Below, piece by piece: positions 15,164-23,436 of a DNA stretch of 34,863 nucleotides (within the stretch, counting starts at the first letter, position 1; each line of letters opens with the position of its first letter). A model generated the notes under the pieces. The model had not been told where the DNA came from, did no database searches, and saw only the letters and a list, made by a program, of their open reading frames with translations. A program made the position numbers and the translations under genes. This DNA is from Bacteroidota bacterium (lineage in GTDB: Bacteria > Bacteroidota > Bacteroidia > UKL13-3), in NCBI GenBank assembly GCA_947453415.1, contig CANGGG010000032.1:1-34863 (forward strand), given 5' to 3'.

Positions 15164-16227
15164 TGCTTAAAAACAATGCGGTATTATATGATGGATTATC
15201 ATCAACTTCTCAAAATATTGAATTAATTATAGACGAAAAAAATAATTTATTAGTTTTTAGCTCATCTGCTATTGGCCTCACAAAATGGCCAATAGCAGAT
15301 GTTTCGTTTTATAAAAGCAGTGACGTTTTAAATATTCATTATGGCTCAAACCCTGTGCAAATTGTTAAACTGCAAGACGAACAATTGATAACATATTTAA
15401 ACGATTATTTGAAAGAAAACGGACAACTTGGTTGGTATCAAAAATTAATTAATTTAGGTGTAAAAGTACATGTTATTATTGCCTTAGCAATTTTAGGAAT
15501 TATTATATTGGGTTATTTGTATGTGCTTCCATTTATTGCAGAAAAAGCAGTAGTTCTTATTCCTGAATCTTATGACATTGAAATGGGAGAACGTTTTTAT
15601 TCAGAATATATTGATTACAATGAAATAGATTCTACAAAAACAGTTGCGCTAAATTTATTTGCTAAGCAATTAAAATTAAATAATTCCAAAAAACTAAAAT
15701 TTACTGTTGTGGAGTCAGAAACTGTCAATGCTTTTGCGCTGCCAGATGGTAATATCATTGTGTTTACTGGACTGTTAAAATTAATGGAAAATTATGATGA
15801 ATTAGCTGGATTAATCGGACACGAAGTTACACACGTTAATCAGCGTCATTCTATGAAAATATTATGTAGAAATGTATCAGGATATTTATTCGTGTCGGCT
15901 GTTTTAAGCGATGTGAATGGAATAATGGCAACTATTGGCGACAATATTAACAATTTGAATTCATTGTCTTATTCTCGTAGTTTTGAGCAACAAGCCGATG
16001 AAGAAGGGTTGGATTTAATGCTTCAAAATAATATAAATCCAAAGGGAATGACCAATTTATTTAAACGTTTACAAAGTGAAAACAATATTGATATCCCTCA
16101 ATTTTTAAGTTCTCATCCAGTTACTGAAAACAGGATTGATTATATTCAAAATTTAATAAAAGAAAAGAATTTTAAAAACATTGAAAATCCTATTCTGAAA
16201 GGATATTTTATTAAACTAAAAAAATAA
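15163..16227 (+). CDS. membrane-anchored M48-family zinc metallopeptidase
   Basis: A 354-aa protein. Residues 1-100 form a small beta-rich domain, one transmembrane helix lies at about 108-128, and the peptidase domain spans about 150-345. The zinc motif HEVTH (about 226-230, in 'GLIGHEVTHVNQRHS') and the third ligand in 'FEQQADEEGLDLM' mark family M48. 'SHPVTENRIDYIQ' near the C-terminus is also typical. M48 members such as BepA and HtpX-like proteins act in envelope quality control. The start codon overlaps the stop of the DUF898 gene. A perfect 15-bp inverted repeat lies inside the early coding region and is listed separately. Confidence 0.88.
   Translation: MLKNNAVLYDGLSSTSQNIELIIDEKNNLLVFSSSAIGLTKWPIADVSFYKSSDVLNIHYGSNPVQIVKLQDEQLITYLNDYLKENGQLGWYQKLINLGVKVHVIIALAILGIIILGYLYVLPFIAEKAVVLIPESYDIEMGERFYSEYIDYNEIDSTKTVALNLFAKQLKLNNSKKLKFTVVESETVNAFALPDGNIIVFTGLLKLMENYDELAGLIGHEVTHVNQRHSMKILCRNVSGYLFVSAVLSDVNGIMATIGDNINNLNSLSYSRSFEQQADEEGLDLMLQNNINPKGMTNLFKRLQSENNIDIPQFLSSHPVTENRIDYIQNLIKEKNFKNIENPILKGYFIKLKK
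15263..15301 (+). repeat. perfect 15-bp inverted repeat inside the M48 gene
   Basis: CATCTGCTATTGGCC (15263-15277), a 9-nt spacer, and GGCCAATAGCAGATG (15287-15301). In mRNA this would be a stable hairpin about 100 nt after the start codon. It encodes residues 34-47 of the protease, so it is constrained by coding as well. Confidence 0.75.
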
Positions 16228-16300
16228 AAAAGTTTGAAATAAGCCAATCGCTTTAAGGATTTATCCTCCTTTGGTATTATCATCAACTGAATTTGAGAAG

Positions 16301-16325
16301 TTAGTGAGGACACCAACCTCGGACA
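16301..16325 (+). repeat. copy of the GTGAGGACACCAACC interspersed repeat (one arm intact)
   Basis: The 25-bp arm beginning TTAGTGAGGACACCAACC and ending CGGACA is almost the same as the right arm of the hairpin at 31137-31160. A poorly matching left arm can be traced at about 16259-16287, so this looks like a decayed hairpin copy. It lies between the M48 gene and the convergent endonuclease-like gene. Confidence 0.65.
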
Positions 16326-16331
16326 ATAAAA

Positions 16332-17176
16332 CTATTTTATTTTAAAAATTGCTTCCACAGCTAAGTGGTCTGAAGGATAATATTCGCCATTATTATCGTT
16401 AATAATTTGGTAGTTTTTTAGCTTAAAATTTTTATCGTAAAATATAAAATCTATCCTTTTACATATATTACTTTTTACTTCAAATCCTGTAAAAGTACAA
16501 TCCTTATTTTTACTTTTTATATAACTGTCTTTGAATGGATGATTGTTGTAATTAGTAATGTTACTATAAGCTACTGAGTTTGGTTCTGAGTTAAAATCAC
16601 CAGATAAAATTACAGCATCATTGCCCGCTATTTCAGTTATTTTATTTAAAATAAGCTTCGCACTTTCTTGTCTAGCTGTTTCCCCAATATGATCAAAATG
16701 AGTATTGAAAACAAACAACGATTTGTTAGTTTTTTTTAGCTTCACTTTTCCATAACTACAAATTCTGGTAATGGCCGCATCCCAACCTTTACTTCCTGCT
16801 ATTTCGGGAGTTGGCGATAACCAAAAAGTGTTAGAGGTTACTAATTTAAACATGTTTTTTTGAAAAAAATAGCCGAAAATTCTCCTTTTTCATTTCCGTC
16901 ATCTCGTCCAACGCCCACATAAAAATAGTTGGATAACATGGTTTGTAAATCCAATATTTGGTTATATAAACCTTCTTGAATGCAAAGTACATCGGGCGAA
17001 TGTTTTTTCAATAATGAGTCAACTGCATTGGTTCTTTTTCCCCATTGATTTGCTCCATCTATCGCCACATCTAACCTAATATTATAGGTAATTACTTTTA
17101 TTTGTTGAGCAAAAATTGAATTTATTCCAATTATAAAAAGAATGAAAAAGAATAGAAAATTTTTCAGATTTAGCAT
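16332..17176 (-). pseudogene. endonuclease/exonuclease/phosphatase family protein, split by a frameshift
   Basis: Two minus-strand frames, 17176-16841 and 16853-16332, together make one secreted EEP-family protein (DNase I-like metal-dependent phosphoesterases). The first part has a signal peptide ('NSIFAQ'), 'VITYNIRLD' and the catalytic 'CIQEG'. The second has 'NTHFDHIGETAR', 'LSGDFNSEPNS' and 'SDHLAVEAIF', so every catalytic motif survives. The break is at 16855-16869, where the coding strand reads T7-C-A7; one missing base in either run, or a -1 slip, restores the frame and gives continuous homology ('FSAIFFKK' to 'NMFKLV'). It may be a recent pseudogene, a homopolymer sequencing error, or a gene expressed by polymerase slippage. 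Confidence 0.75.
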
Positions 17177-17228
17177 GGTTTAAATAGATAAATATTTGAG
17201 TAAAATGATTGAGTAAAATAATTTAAAA

Positions 17229-17416
17229 GAAAGGTCGGCTTTTGAATAAAATCCGTAAATGAATAGGATTTAGCCTCCACAGGAGTCGCAACCTTCTAAC
17301 GTTTTCAGTAACAAGTTACCAAAAATCCCCGAGGGTAAAAAAGCCTGATTTTGACAAAGCGGTTCAGCTGTTTATTAAATGGTATTAATTTTTTTCAAAT
17401 ATTACACCGACCTTTC
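17229..17416 (-). ncRNA. 188-nt structured RNA, 6S RNA-like
   Basis: The minus-strand RNA begins GAAAGGUCGG and ends CCGACCUUUC, a perfect 10-bp closing stem. Further pairing supports a long rod: UUUGAA with UUCAAA next to the closing stem, AACC with GGUU further in, and an apical UUACC/GGUAA hairpin close to the middle. On the 3' side CUCC-UGU-GGAG (17275-17285) forms a small hairpin like the one in the central bubble of many 6S RNAs. Length (about 185 nt is usual) and architecture fit 6S RNA, which binds the RNA polymerase holoenzyme by mimicking an open promoter. A perfect -7 element lies 6 nt before the 5' end. The primary sequence alone does not prove the family; a structured leader of the endonuclease-like gene 53 bp downstream is the alternative. 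Confidence 0.55.
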
Positions 17417-17421
17417 AATGG

Positions 17422-17429
17422 CAAATATA
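17422..17429 (-). promoter_or_regulatory. -7 promoter element of the structured RNA
   Basis: TATATTTG on the minus strand is an exact TAnnTTTG. Its end is 6 nt upstream of the first base of the closing stem at 17416, just where transcription should begin. Confidence 0.6.
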
Positions 17430-17491
17430 GGTTTTAAAAACAAAATGATTGGTAAAGTTAAAATGAATTTTATTATTAAAAATGATTACTG

Positions 17492-17510
17492 CTTAGCGCC
17501 AATTGCTAAG
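17492..17510 (-). other. small hairpin after the 62-aa gene
   Basis: CTTAGC (17492-17497) pairs with GCTAAG (17505-17510) around a 7-nt loop, 9 bp beyond the stop of the 62-aa protein. A TTTTT run follows only some bases later, so it is at best a weak terminator separating that gene from the structured RNA. Confidence 0.3.
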
Positions 17511-17518
17511 TCTAAACA

Positions 17519-17707
17519 CTACCAATTAAAAATTCCTTTGGCAGCCAAATAAGGTAAAATGATCCAAACGGTAATTCCCTTAATCAAGAAAAACATAAAG
17601 CCCCAAAAGCCTAGTTTTTTTATATAACCAAACCACTTCCATCTTTTGCCATGAGGAACAGGGCATTCAAGCGGTTTTGTATTTGTTTGGTTAATTATTT
17701 CTTCCAC
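17519..17707 (-). CDS. small membrane protein, 62 aa
   Basis: The frame starts with GTG at 17707 and encodes a short soluble N-terminus with 'CPVPHGKRWKW', then one or two hydrophobic helices ('KLGFWGFMFFLIKGITVWIILPYLA', about 31-56), and ends 'KGIFNW'. The composition (Trp, Gly, Phe, basic residues before the helix) is that of a genuine small inner-membrane protein, and I recall similar short Bacteroidota proteins without known function. It lies downstream of accC in the same direction with a 72-bp gap. No function can be assigned. Confidence 0.55.
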   Translation of the reverse strand: MEEIINQTNTKPLECPVPHGKRWKWFGYIKKLGFWGFMFFLIKGITVWIILPYLAAKGIFNW

Positions 17708-17779
17708 GATGCAATTTTAGGTATTGTTTTTTTAATTCTGTACTGATTTTTATTTGAAAACAATTTTACTTCAAAATTC

Positions 17780-19258
17780 TTATGCTTTTCTATTTTGTAA
17801 CCAATTGCTATTTTTTTCTACTGTAGCTTGTTGTTTTGAATTTGCTTCATTTGCAAAAAACAATTCACCAGCAGCAAATGCATATGCTTCATTGTAATTA
17901 TTTAATTCCTTTAAATTTTCTGGATTGAAATGCTTTTCAATGAACTTGGTATCAAAATTACCACTGATAAATGCTTCGTGTTTCATAACAAATTTGCCAA
18001 ATGGCAAAGTAGTTTCTATTCCTGTTAATTGGTAATCGTCAATGGCGCGAATCATACGTTTTATAGCTTCTTCACGGTCTTTTCCAAAAGTGATTAGCTT
18101 AGCAATCATTGGGTCGTATTGTATTGGAATTTCCATTCCCGCCTCAAAGCTATCATCCACTCGAACACCATAGCCTTGGGGTGTTTTATAGGTTATTAAT
18201 TTACCTATATCTGGTAAAAAATTATTGGCAGGATCTTCGGCACATACACGTAATTCTATGGCATGTCCGTTAATTTTCAAATCACTTTGCGCATATCCTA
18301 ATGTTTCGCCTCTGGCAATTCTGATTTGCTCTTTTACTAAATCTAAGTTTACTATTTGTTCCGTTACCGGATGTTCTACTTGCAAACGAGTATTCATTTC
18401 TAAGAAATAAAAATTTAATTTATCGTCTACTAAAAACTCTACCGTTCCTGCACCAACGTAGTTACATGCCTTGGCCACATTTACGGCTGCTTCACCCATT
18501 TTTTGTCTTACCTCTTCGGTTAAACAGCTGCTAGGCGCTTCTTCCACCAATTTTTGATGTCTGCGTTGAATACTGCATTCGCGTTCAAATAAATGAACGA
18601 TATTTCCATGTGTATCACCTAATATTTGAAACTCGATATGACGAGGAGCACCCACATATTTTTCTATAAAAACTGAGTCATCGCCAAAGGCACTTTTTGC
18701 TTCTGATTGTGCTAGTTTAATTTGTTCTTCAAATTCACTTTCAACTTCTACCACTCTCATTCCTTTTCCGCCACCACCCGCACTTGCTTTAATTAAAATT
18801 GGATAGCCAATTTCTGCAGCAATTTTTTTAGCAGCATTTACATCTGTTAATGCATCCTTGGTTCCCGGAACCATAGGAACATTAAACATTGCTACCGCAT
18901 TTTTAGCTGAAATTTTTCCACCCATTAGCTCCATACTTTCAGCACTTGGCCCTATAAATGTAATGCCTGCCTCTTTTACTTTGCGAGCAAAATGAGCATT
19001 TTCACTTAAAAAACCATAACCAGGATGAATGCCATCCACACCTAATTGCAAAGCAACTTCTATGATTTTATCACCAAGTAAATAACTTTGATTACTTGGC
19101 GGGGGACCAATACAAACTGCTTCATCGGCATAACGAACATGTAATGCTTTTCTATCGGCTTCACTAAAAACGGCAACTGTTTTAATTCCCATTTCTTTAG
19201 CAGTGCGCATTACACGTAAAGCTATTTCTCCTCTGTTTGCAATTAGTATTTTTTTCAT
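17780..19258 (-). CDS. accC: biotin carboxylase subunit of an acyl-CoA carboxylase
   Basis: A 492-aa enzyme that carboxylates biotin on its carrier protein using ATP and bicarbonate. It begins 'MKKILIANRGEIALRVMRTAKEMG', the biotin carboxylase N-domain, followed by 'GYGFLSENAHFA', the ATP-grasp glycine loop 'KASAGGGGKGMRVV', 'ECSIQRRHQKLVEEAPS', and the catalytic 'FLEMNTRLQVEHPVTE'. A C-terminal extension (about 450-492) goes beyond the core. A frame extends upstream to 19321, but a promoter element at 19273-19280 lies inside it and the family begins at this ATG. No biotin carrier or carboxyltransferase gene is adjacent, so acetyl-CoA versus propionyl-CoA use is undecided. Confidence 0.92.
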   Translation of the reverse strand: MKKILIANRGEIALRVMRTAKEMGIKTVAVFSEADRKALHVRYADEAVCIGPPPSNQSYLLGDKIIEVALQLGVDGIHPGYGFLSENAHFARKVKEAGITFIGPSAESMELMGGKISAKNAVAMFNVPMVPGTKDALTDVNAAKKIAAEIGYPILIKASAGGGGKGMRVVEVESEFEEQIKLAQSEAKSAFGDDSVFIEKYVGAPRHIEFQILGDTHGNIVHLFERECSIQRRHQKLVEEAPSSCLTEEVRQKMGEAAVNVAKACNYVGAGTVEFLVDDKLNFYFLEMNTRLQVEHPVTEQIVNLDLVKEQIRIARGETLGYAQSDLKINGHAIELRVCAEDPANNFLPDIGKLITYKTPQGYGVRVDDSFEAGMEIPIQYDPMIAKLITFGKDREEAIKRMIRAIDDYQLTGIETTLPFGKFVMKHEAFISGNFDTKFIEKHFNPENLKELNNYNEAYAFAAGELFFANEANSKQQATVEKNSNWLQNRKA

Positions 19259-19272
19259 AAAATTCAGTGGAC

Positions 19273-19280
19273 AAATATAA
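19273..19280 (-). promoter_or_regulatory. -7 promoter element of accC
   Basis: TATATTTG on the minus strand, an exact TAnnTTTG, 14 bp before the ATG at 19258. It supports that start over one at 19321. Confidence 0.55.
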
Positions 19281-19379
19281 ATTGTTTTTTGAGTATTTCT
19301 ATTGCTTTTAGCAACTAACATTTTATTAAATTTGTATGGTTTTAAAACATTTTAGCGCATTTAATTATTTATATATTTA

Positions 19380-20255
19380 ATGATAAAAACAGTAAGAGTT
19401 GGTGGTGTTCCTGAACATTTTAATTTGGCTTGGCATTTGGCCATTGAAAATGGAAAGTTTGCTGAAAAAGGTATTCTCATTGAATGGATAGATGTTCCAG
19501 GTGGAACTGGCTCCATGTGTAAAATGCTTAGAAATGGTGAAATAGATATTGCCATTGCTTTAACCGAAGGTGTTATTGCTGATATTACACATGGAAATCC
19601 GAGTAAAATAGTTCAGTTTTATGTTAACTCACCATTGCGTTGGGGCATTTTTGTGAATGCAAAATCGGCTATTAATAGCATTGCAGACATGCAGGGAAAT
19701 AAATATGCAATAAGTAGGTTTAATTCTGGTTCACATTTAATGGCTTATGTAAATGCAGCTAATAACGGATTGACCATAAACGATGATAAGGATTTTGAAG
19801 TAATTGGAAATTTGGCTGGAGCAAGAAAAGCTTTAGCCGAAAATACTGCACAACTTTTTATGTGGGAAAAATTTACAACCAAACCATTTGTTGACAATGG
19901 TGAATTTAAAATGATTGGTGAATGTAAAACTCCTTGGCCTTGTTTTGCGGTAGTAGGTACTAACGAATTTATAAACACTCAGCCTGTTACTTTAGACGAA
20001 GTTTTAGCCATTGTAAATGATAGCTGCAACGATTTGAAATTTAATGATGAAGCTATTGATTTAATTGCTTGGCGCTATCAAATAAAACTATCCGATGCCA
20101 TGAAATGGTTTGGGGAATTGGAATATGCTGCTAAAGCAGAAATAAATGAAGTGGAAATGCTTGAAATATTTTCAAAATTAGTTCAATTTAACATATTGAA
20201 AACAATACCTAATATTTTTGATGTTTGTTATAATAAAACGTTGGAATTGGTTTAA
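19380..20255 (+). CDS. cytoplasmic periplasmic-binding-protein-like protein (Ca3427/NMT1-like)
   Basis: A 291-aa protein with the type 2 periplasmic-binding fold of the NMT1/THI5/SsuA group: 'VRVGGVPEHFNLAWHLAIENGKFAEKG', 'DVPGGTGSMCKMLRNGEIDIAIALTEG' and 'SRFNSGSHLMAY'. It has no signal peptide or lipobox and no ABC permease or ATPase gene nearby, so it should be cytoplasmic and not part of a transporter. The pattern resembles the Ca3427-like group of such proteins, known in fungi and bacteria, whose ligand is unsettled. The alternative is a pathway enzyme derived from this fold, like THI5 in pyrimidine synthesis. It is monocistronic and ends at a bidirectional terminator. Confidence 0.75.
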   Translation: MIKTVRVGGVPEHFNLAWHLAIENGKFAEKGILIEWIDVPGGTGSMCKMLRNGEIDIAIALTEGVIADITHGNPSKIVQFYVNSPLRWGIFVNAKSAINSIADMQGNKYAISRFNSGSHLMAYVNAANNGLTINDDKDFEVIGNLAGARKALAENTAQLFMWEKFTTKPFVDNGEFKMIGECKTPWPCFAVVGTNEFINTQPVTLDEVLAIVNDSCNDLKFNDEAIDLIAWRYQIKLSDAMKWFGELEYAAKAEINEVEMLEIFSKLVQFNILKTIPNIFDVCYNKTLELV

Positions 20256-20284
20256 TTACTTATAAAAAAGGGATCAATTTTCAT

Positions 20285-20319
20285 AAAAAAAGCCATTCGG
20301 ATTTCGAATGGCTTTTTTT
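20285..20319. terminator. bidirectional terminator between convergent genes
   Basis: An A-rich arm ending GCCATTCG (20285-20299) pairs with CGAATGGC plus a T run (20305-20319) around a 5-nt loop. It serves both the binding-protein-like gene and the T9SS cargo gene. Confidence 0.9.
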
Positions 20320-20341
20320 ATTTTATAAGTTAATTGCTTAA

Positions 20342-22249
20342 TTATTCAGCAATCATTTTACCAGTAGTTTTAAAACCATTGGCTTCAATGCTGTAGAAAT
20401 AAACTCCAGCAGCAACGTTACCTAAATTGATTTCTAAATTATTTAAACCAGCAGCAATTTTATTGAAGTTTTGATTATATACTTCTTGTCCCATTACATT
20501 GATTACTTTTACAGTAGCATTGGTACTTTGAGCAAAGTTTACTTCAATATTTGTAGTTCCTTTGAAAGGATTTGGGTAATTGCTAACAATATTAAATAAA
20601 TCATTTTTAGCATTGATTACACCAACATTTCCAGCTAAAATATTTACAATTGGAACACTTAAATGAATAATTTCGTAATTTGTGTTACCAGCATCAGTAT
20701 TGTCAGTTGCATCATAACCACCAATGATTGTACTTTGAGAAAAAGTTAAATGAATATTTTCATCACTAGTTGGTGAAATACTAGCAAAAACTTGCTCTTG
20801 GTTAAAACCTAAAAATTCTGTTAAGTTCAATATTTTTGTACTCCAAGTTGTTCCTAAATCAGTTGAATATCTTAAATATACATCTCTATAGTTTTTACCA
20901 TTGGCATCAACATCACCTTCTGTCATTCCAGAAAAAATCATGTAAATAGAATTATCAACACTCATGGCATGAGGCATAGTAGTAATAGAATTACTAAAGT
21001 AACGAGTACCAGCAGCATTCCAGCTTGTTCCTAAATCTAAATTACCATTACCATCTACGTCAGGTGATTGACCAACAACATTTATACTATCTAAAGAAGT
21101 TCCTTCTTTCCAATACAATATTTCATTTTGACCAGGATAATAGTTTACAGTTCCACTAGTAGATGAAATCATTCTAGCTAAAGCCCAAAAACAATGTGCC
21201 TTACCGTTTTTGTCTAATGTAACACTTAAACTTCCATCGTTTGAATAAGTAGTATCTATAGTTTTAATTCTATCAAATGCAGGAACTGGAAATGAATCAA
21301 TGATAGTACTTGTCCAATTTGAACCGTTGTCGCTCGATTTGTATAAAGTTAAATCGTCAGTTAAGCCACCAAATAAAATAGCAACATTTGAACCTTTTGC
21401 ATCAATAGCATAATTATCGCTACCACCACTAAAAACTCTTTCTTTGGTGTAACCTGGTAAAATCATTTTCTTTACTTCCCAAGTATTGTTTGTTAAGTTC
21501 AAGCGTGAATAAACTTGTGGAGATTTGATTCCATTTATAGTCACACTATTAGGTTGTGCTGAACCAGAATCTGTAAATGAAGCAATCACATGTAAGTAAT
21601 TTCCAGATACAACACTTCTATTCCATAAAATTCCTGGAATCAAAATATTAGAACTATCTAGTACCGCAGTTCCTGTCCATGTGCCAGCACCTAAGCCAGT
21701 TTTACGATTCAACATAATACCTGTTGCCGCACCTGCATTAGGAGTACCTGATGCTTTTACAATATGAGAAAGAACCATTTCTTCATTTGTTGAAGCGCTA
21801 TAAGCATAATTAGGAAAACCGGTACGTTCAGGATCTATTCTTAAAGATGACTGAATTGGATTTCCCCATGATGTTCCGTTAAAATGGTTGTAACCAGCAC
21901 CTCTTGAACTTGAACCAGCAGGAATTCCTTCTTGTGCCGAAGTCCAAGTTGCAGATACCTTACCACCTGCATGCGCATAAACCCTGGTATAAATAGAACC
22001 ATTTGTTTGTTGGTTGTTCATCGTTTCACCAATTTTGGTTGCTTTTGAATATGATCCTTTACCCAAACTTGTAGTTGATAATTTTTTACTATTATCCGTT
22101 CTTACAACTGAAGGTTTGTCAGTATCCGCTGTTTTCTTAACAGTGTTTACTTCCGTATTGTAATTTGTTGGTAGTACTCTGTTTTTTTGTGCTTGAGCAA
22201 ATGCTGCACTACTAGCAATTGCAAAACCTAATAGGAAAATTCTCTTCAT
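20342..22249 (-). CDS. secreted protein with T9SS type A sorting domain
   Basis: A 635-aa exported protein. The signal peptide is at residues 1-20 ('AIASSAAFAQ'). The large middle (about 65-540) reads like repeated beta-propeller/sialidase-type blades with Asp-box-like pieces ('SSDNGSNWTST', 'YSTDLGTTWSTK'). The last 75 residues are a typical T9SS sorting domain: 'NYPNPFKGTTNIEVNF', 'VKVINVMGQEVYN', 'LGNVAAGVYFYSIEANG' and the basic end 'KTTGKMIAE'. It should cross the outer membrane by the type IX system and be attached or released. No active-site set for a glycosidase could be fixed, so an adhesin or structural role is equally possible. Confidence 0.85.
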   Translation of the reverse strand: MKRIFLLGFAIASSAAFAQAQKNRVLPTNYNTEVNTVKKTADTDKPSVVRTDNSKKLSTTSLGKGSYSKATKIGETMNNQQTNGSIYTRVYAHAGGKVSATWTSAQEGIPAGSSSRGAGYNHFNGTSWGNPIQSSLRIDPERTGFPNYAYSASTNEEMVLSHIVKASGTPNAGAATGIMLNRKTGLGAGTWTGTAVLDSSNILIPGILWNRSVVSGNYLHVIASFTDSGSAQPNSVTINGIKSPQVYSRLNLTNNTWEVKKMILPGYTKERVFSGGSDNYAIDAKGSNVAILFGGLTDDLTLYKSSDNGSNWTSTIIDSFPVPAFDRIKTIDTTYSNDGSLSVTLDKNGKAHCFWALARMISSTSGTVNYYPGQNEILYWKEGTSLDSINVVGQSPDVDGNGNLDLGTSWNAAGTRYFSNSITTMPHAMSVDNSIYMIFSGMTEGDVDANGKNYRDVYLRYSTDLGTTWSTKILNLTEFLGFNQEQVFASISPTSDENIHLTFSQSTIIGGYDATDNTDAGNTNYEIIHLSVPIVNILAGNVGVINAKNDLFNIVSNYPNPFKGTTNIEVNFAQSTNATVKVINVMGQEVYNQNFNKIAAGLNNLEINLGNVAAGVYFYSIEANGFKTTGKMIAE

Positions 22250-22339
22250 TTTTTTTATGGTTTATTTGTTTTTTTTTATTTTTAACAATTGCATAATTAA
22301 TAATTAAGTAACAATAATGCAAACAAATTTATTTTTTAA

Positions 22340-23350
22340 TTACAATATTTTTATTAATATTTCTTTTAACATTTCTTGGTTTGTCATAGCTACGCTATTG
22401 ATGCCCTTACTTTTTAAGTCGTATTGCGAACAAATAGAAATTACTTTTTCAATTTCACTCAAACTGAATTTTTTTACCAAATTTACATAATCATCTGCTG
22501 AAAAATAATTTAAACCAAAAGCCCTCATGATAGTATTTTTATCTGTAGTATTTGTTTTTTTTATTATATAACCCTTTGAAAACATACCGCTTAAAACGGC
22601 TACAAATGGAATAATAGAAAAGTCTTTTGCTTTGGCTAAATGATGTCCAATTTTAAATGCTCTTTGCGAATTTTTATCTGCAATAGCACTTAGTAATTCA
22701 AATGAATTAAAGTCTTTACTAATACCAATATAAGTTTCAATGTCTTTATCAGAAATGTTTTTGTCGCCACCTGATTTATTGATAAAAAGCTTGTCTAATT
22801 CATTCGATATTTTTGACAAATCATTACCTAAAGAATCCGCAATTATTTGAACCGATTTATCTCCAATGGAATAACCCTCCGTTACAACATAATTTTTTAT
22901 CCAAGGCATTAAATCCTTCTCGTATAATTTAGCGCTTTCAAAAACTACATGTTTTGCAGCTTCTTTGTAAAATTTAGTTCTTTTATCAATTTTTTTGCCT
23001 TTAACGGCAATAACTAAAATGGTACTTGGAACAGGTTTGAGCAAATATTTTTCAAAACCTTCTAAATTTTTAAATCCTTGTGCTTCTTTTACGATAATTA
23101 CTTGTTTATCGGCCATCATTGGAAAGCGTCTTGCTGCTTCTATCACTTGGTTTGGATCCACATCTTTGGCATAAAAAATTGTTTGGTTAAAACCTTTTTC
23201 ACTTTCGTTCAGAGCATGTTGTTCTATGTAGCTACTAATTGCATCTACAAAAAAAGTTTCCTCACCATGCAAAATATAAATAGGAGCAAATCGCTTTGCT
23301 TTTAAATCTTGCATTATTTTGCCATATTGATTTGATAATTCTGTAGCCAC
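22340..23350 (-). CDS. holA: DNA polymerase III subunit delta
   Basis: A 336-aa clamp-loader subunit that opens the beta sliding clamp. The N-terminal domain shows 'KRFAPIYILHGEETFFVDAI' and 'YAKDVDPNQVIEAARRFPMMADKQVIIVKEA', typical of HolA. The central 'LIPWIKNYV'-like segment and 'IADSLGNDLSKISNELDKL' follow, and the C-terminal collar domain has 'SFELLSAIADKNSQRAFKIG'. Translation begins with GTG at 23350. The gene is divergent from the HsdR_N-domain gene, a neighbourhood I recall in other Bacteroidota. Confidence 0.92.
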   Translation of the reverse strand: MATELSNQYGKIMQDLKAKRFAPIYILHGEETFFVDAISSYIEQHALNESEKGFNQTIFYAKDVDPNQVIEAARRFPMMADKQVIIVKEAQGFKNLEGFEKYLLKPVPSTILVIAVKGKKIDKRTKFYKEAAKHVVFESAKLYEKDLMPWIKNYVVTEGYSIGDKSVQIIADSLGNDLSKISNELDKLFINKSGGDKNISDKDIETYIGISKDFNSFELLSAIADKNSQRAFKIGHHLAKAKDFSIIPFVAVLSGMFSKGYIIKKTNTTDKNTIMRAFGLNYFSADDYVNLVKKFSLSEIEKVISICSQYDLKSKGINSVAMTNQEMLKEILIKIL

Positions 23351-23436
23351 TTTTTTATGATTATTAAATATTTTCGCAAATAATTAAATTTATTCGAGCC
23401 TTTTTACTTCTTTTGTGAACATTTGTATAAAAAACT

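Noticed and set aside
16855-16869. Programmed -1 frameshift site
   Set aside because: A slip on the A7 run would restore the frame, but no stimulatory stem or comparable regulated EEP gene is known to me; a recent mutation or sequencing error is simpler.
19259-19321. Longer start of accC
   Set aside because: The upstream part contains an exact -7 promoter element at 19273-19280, and the biotin carboxylase fold begins at the ATG at 19258.
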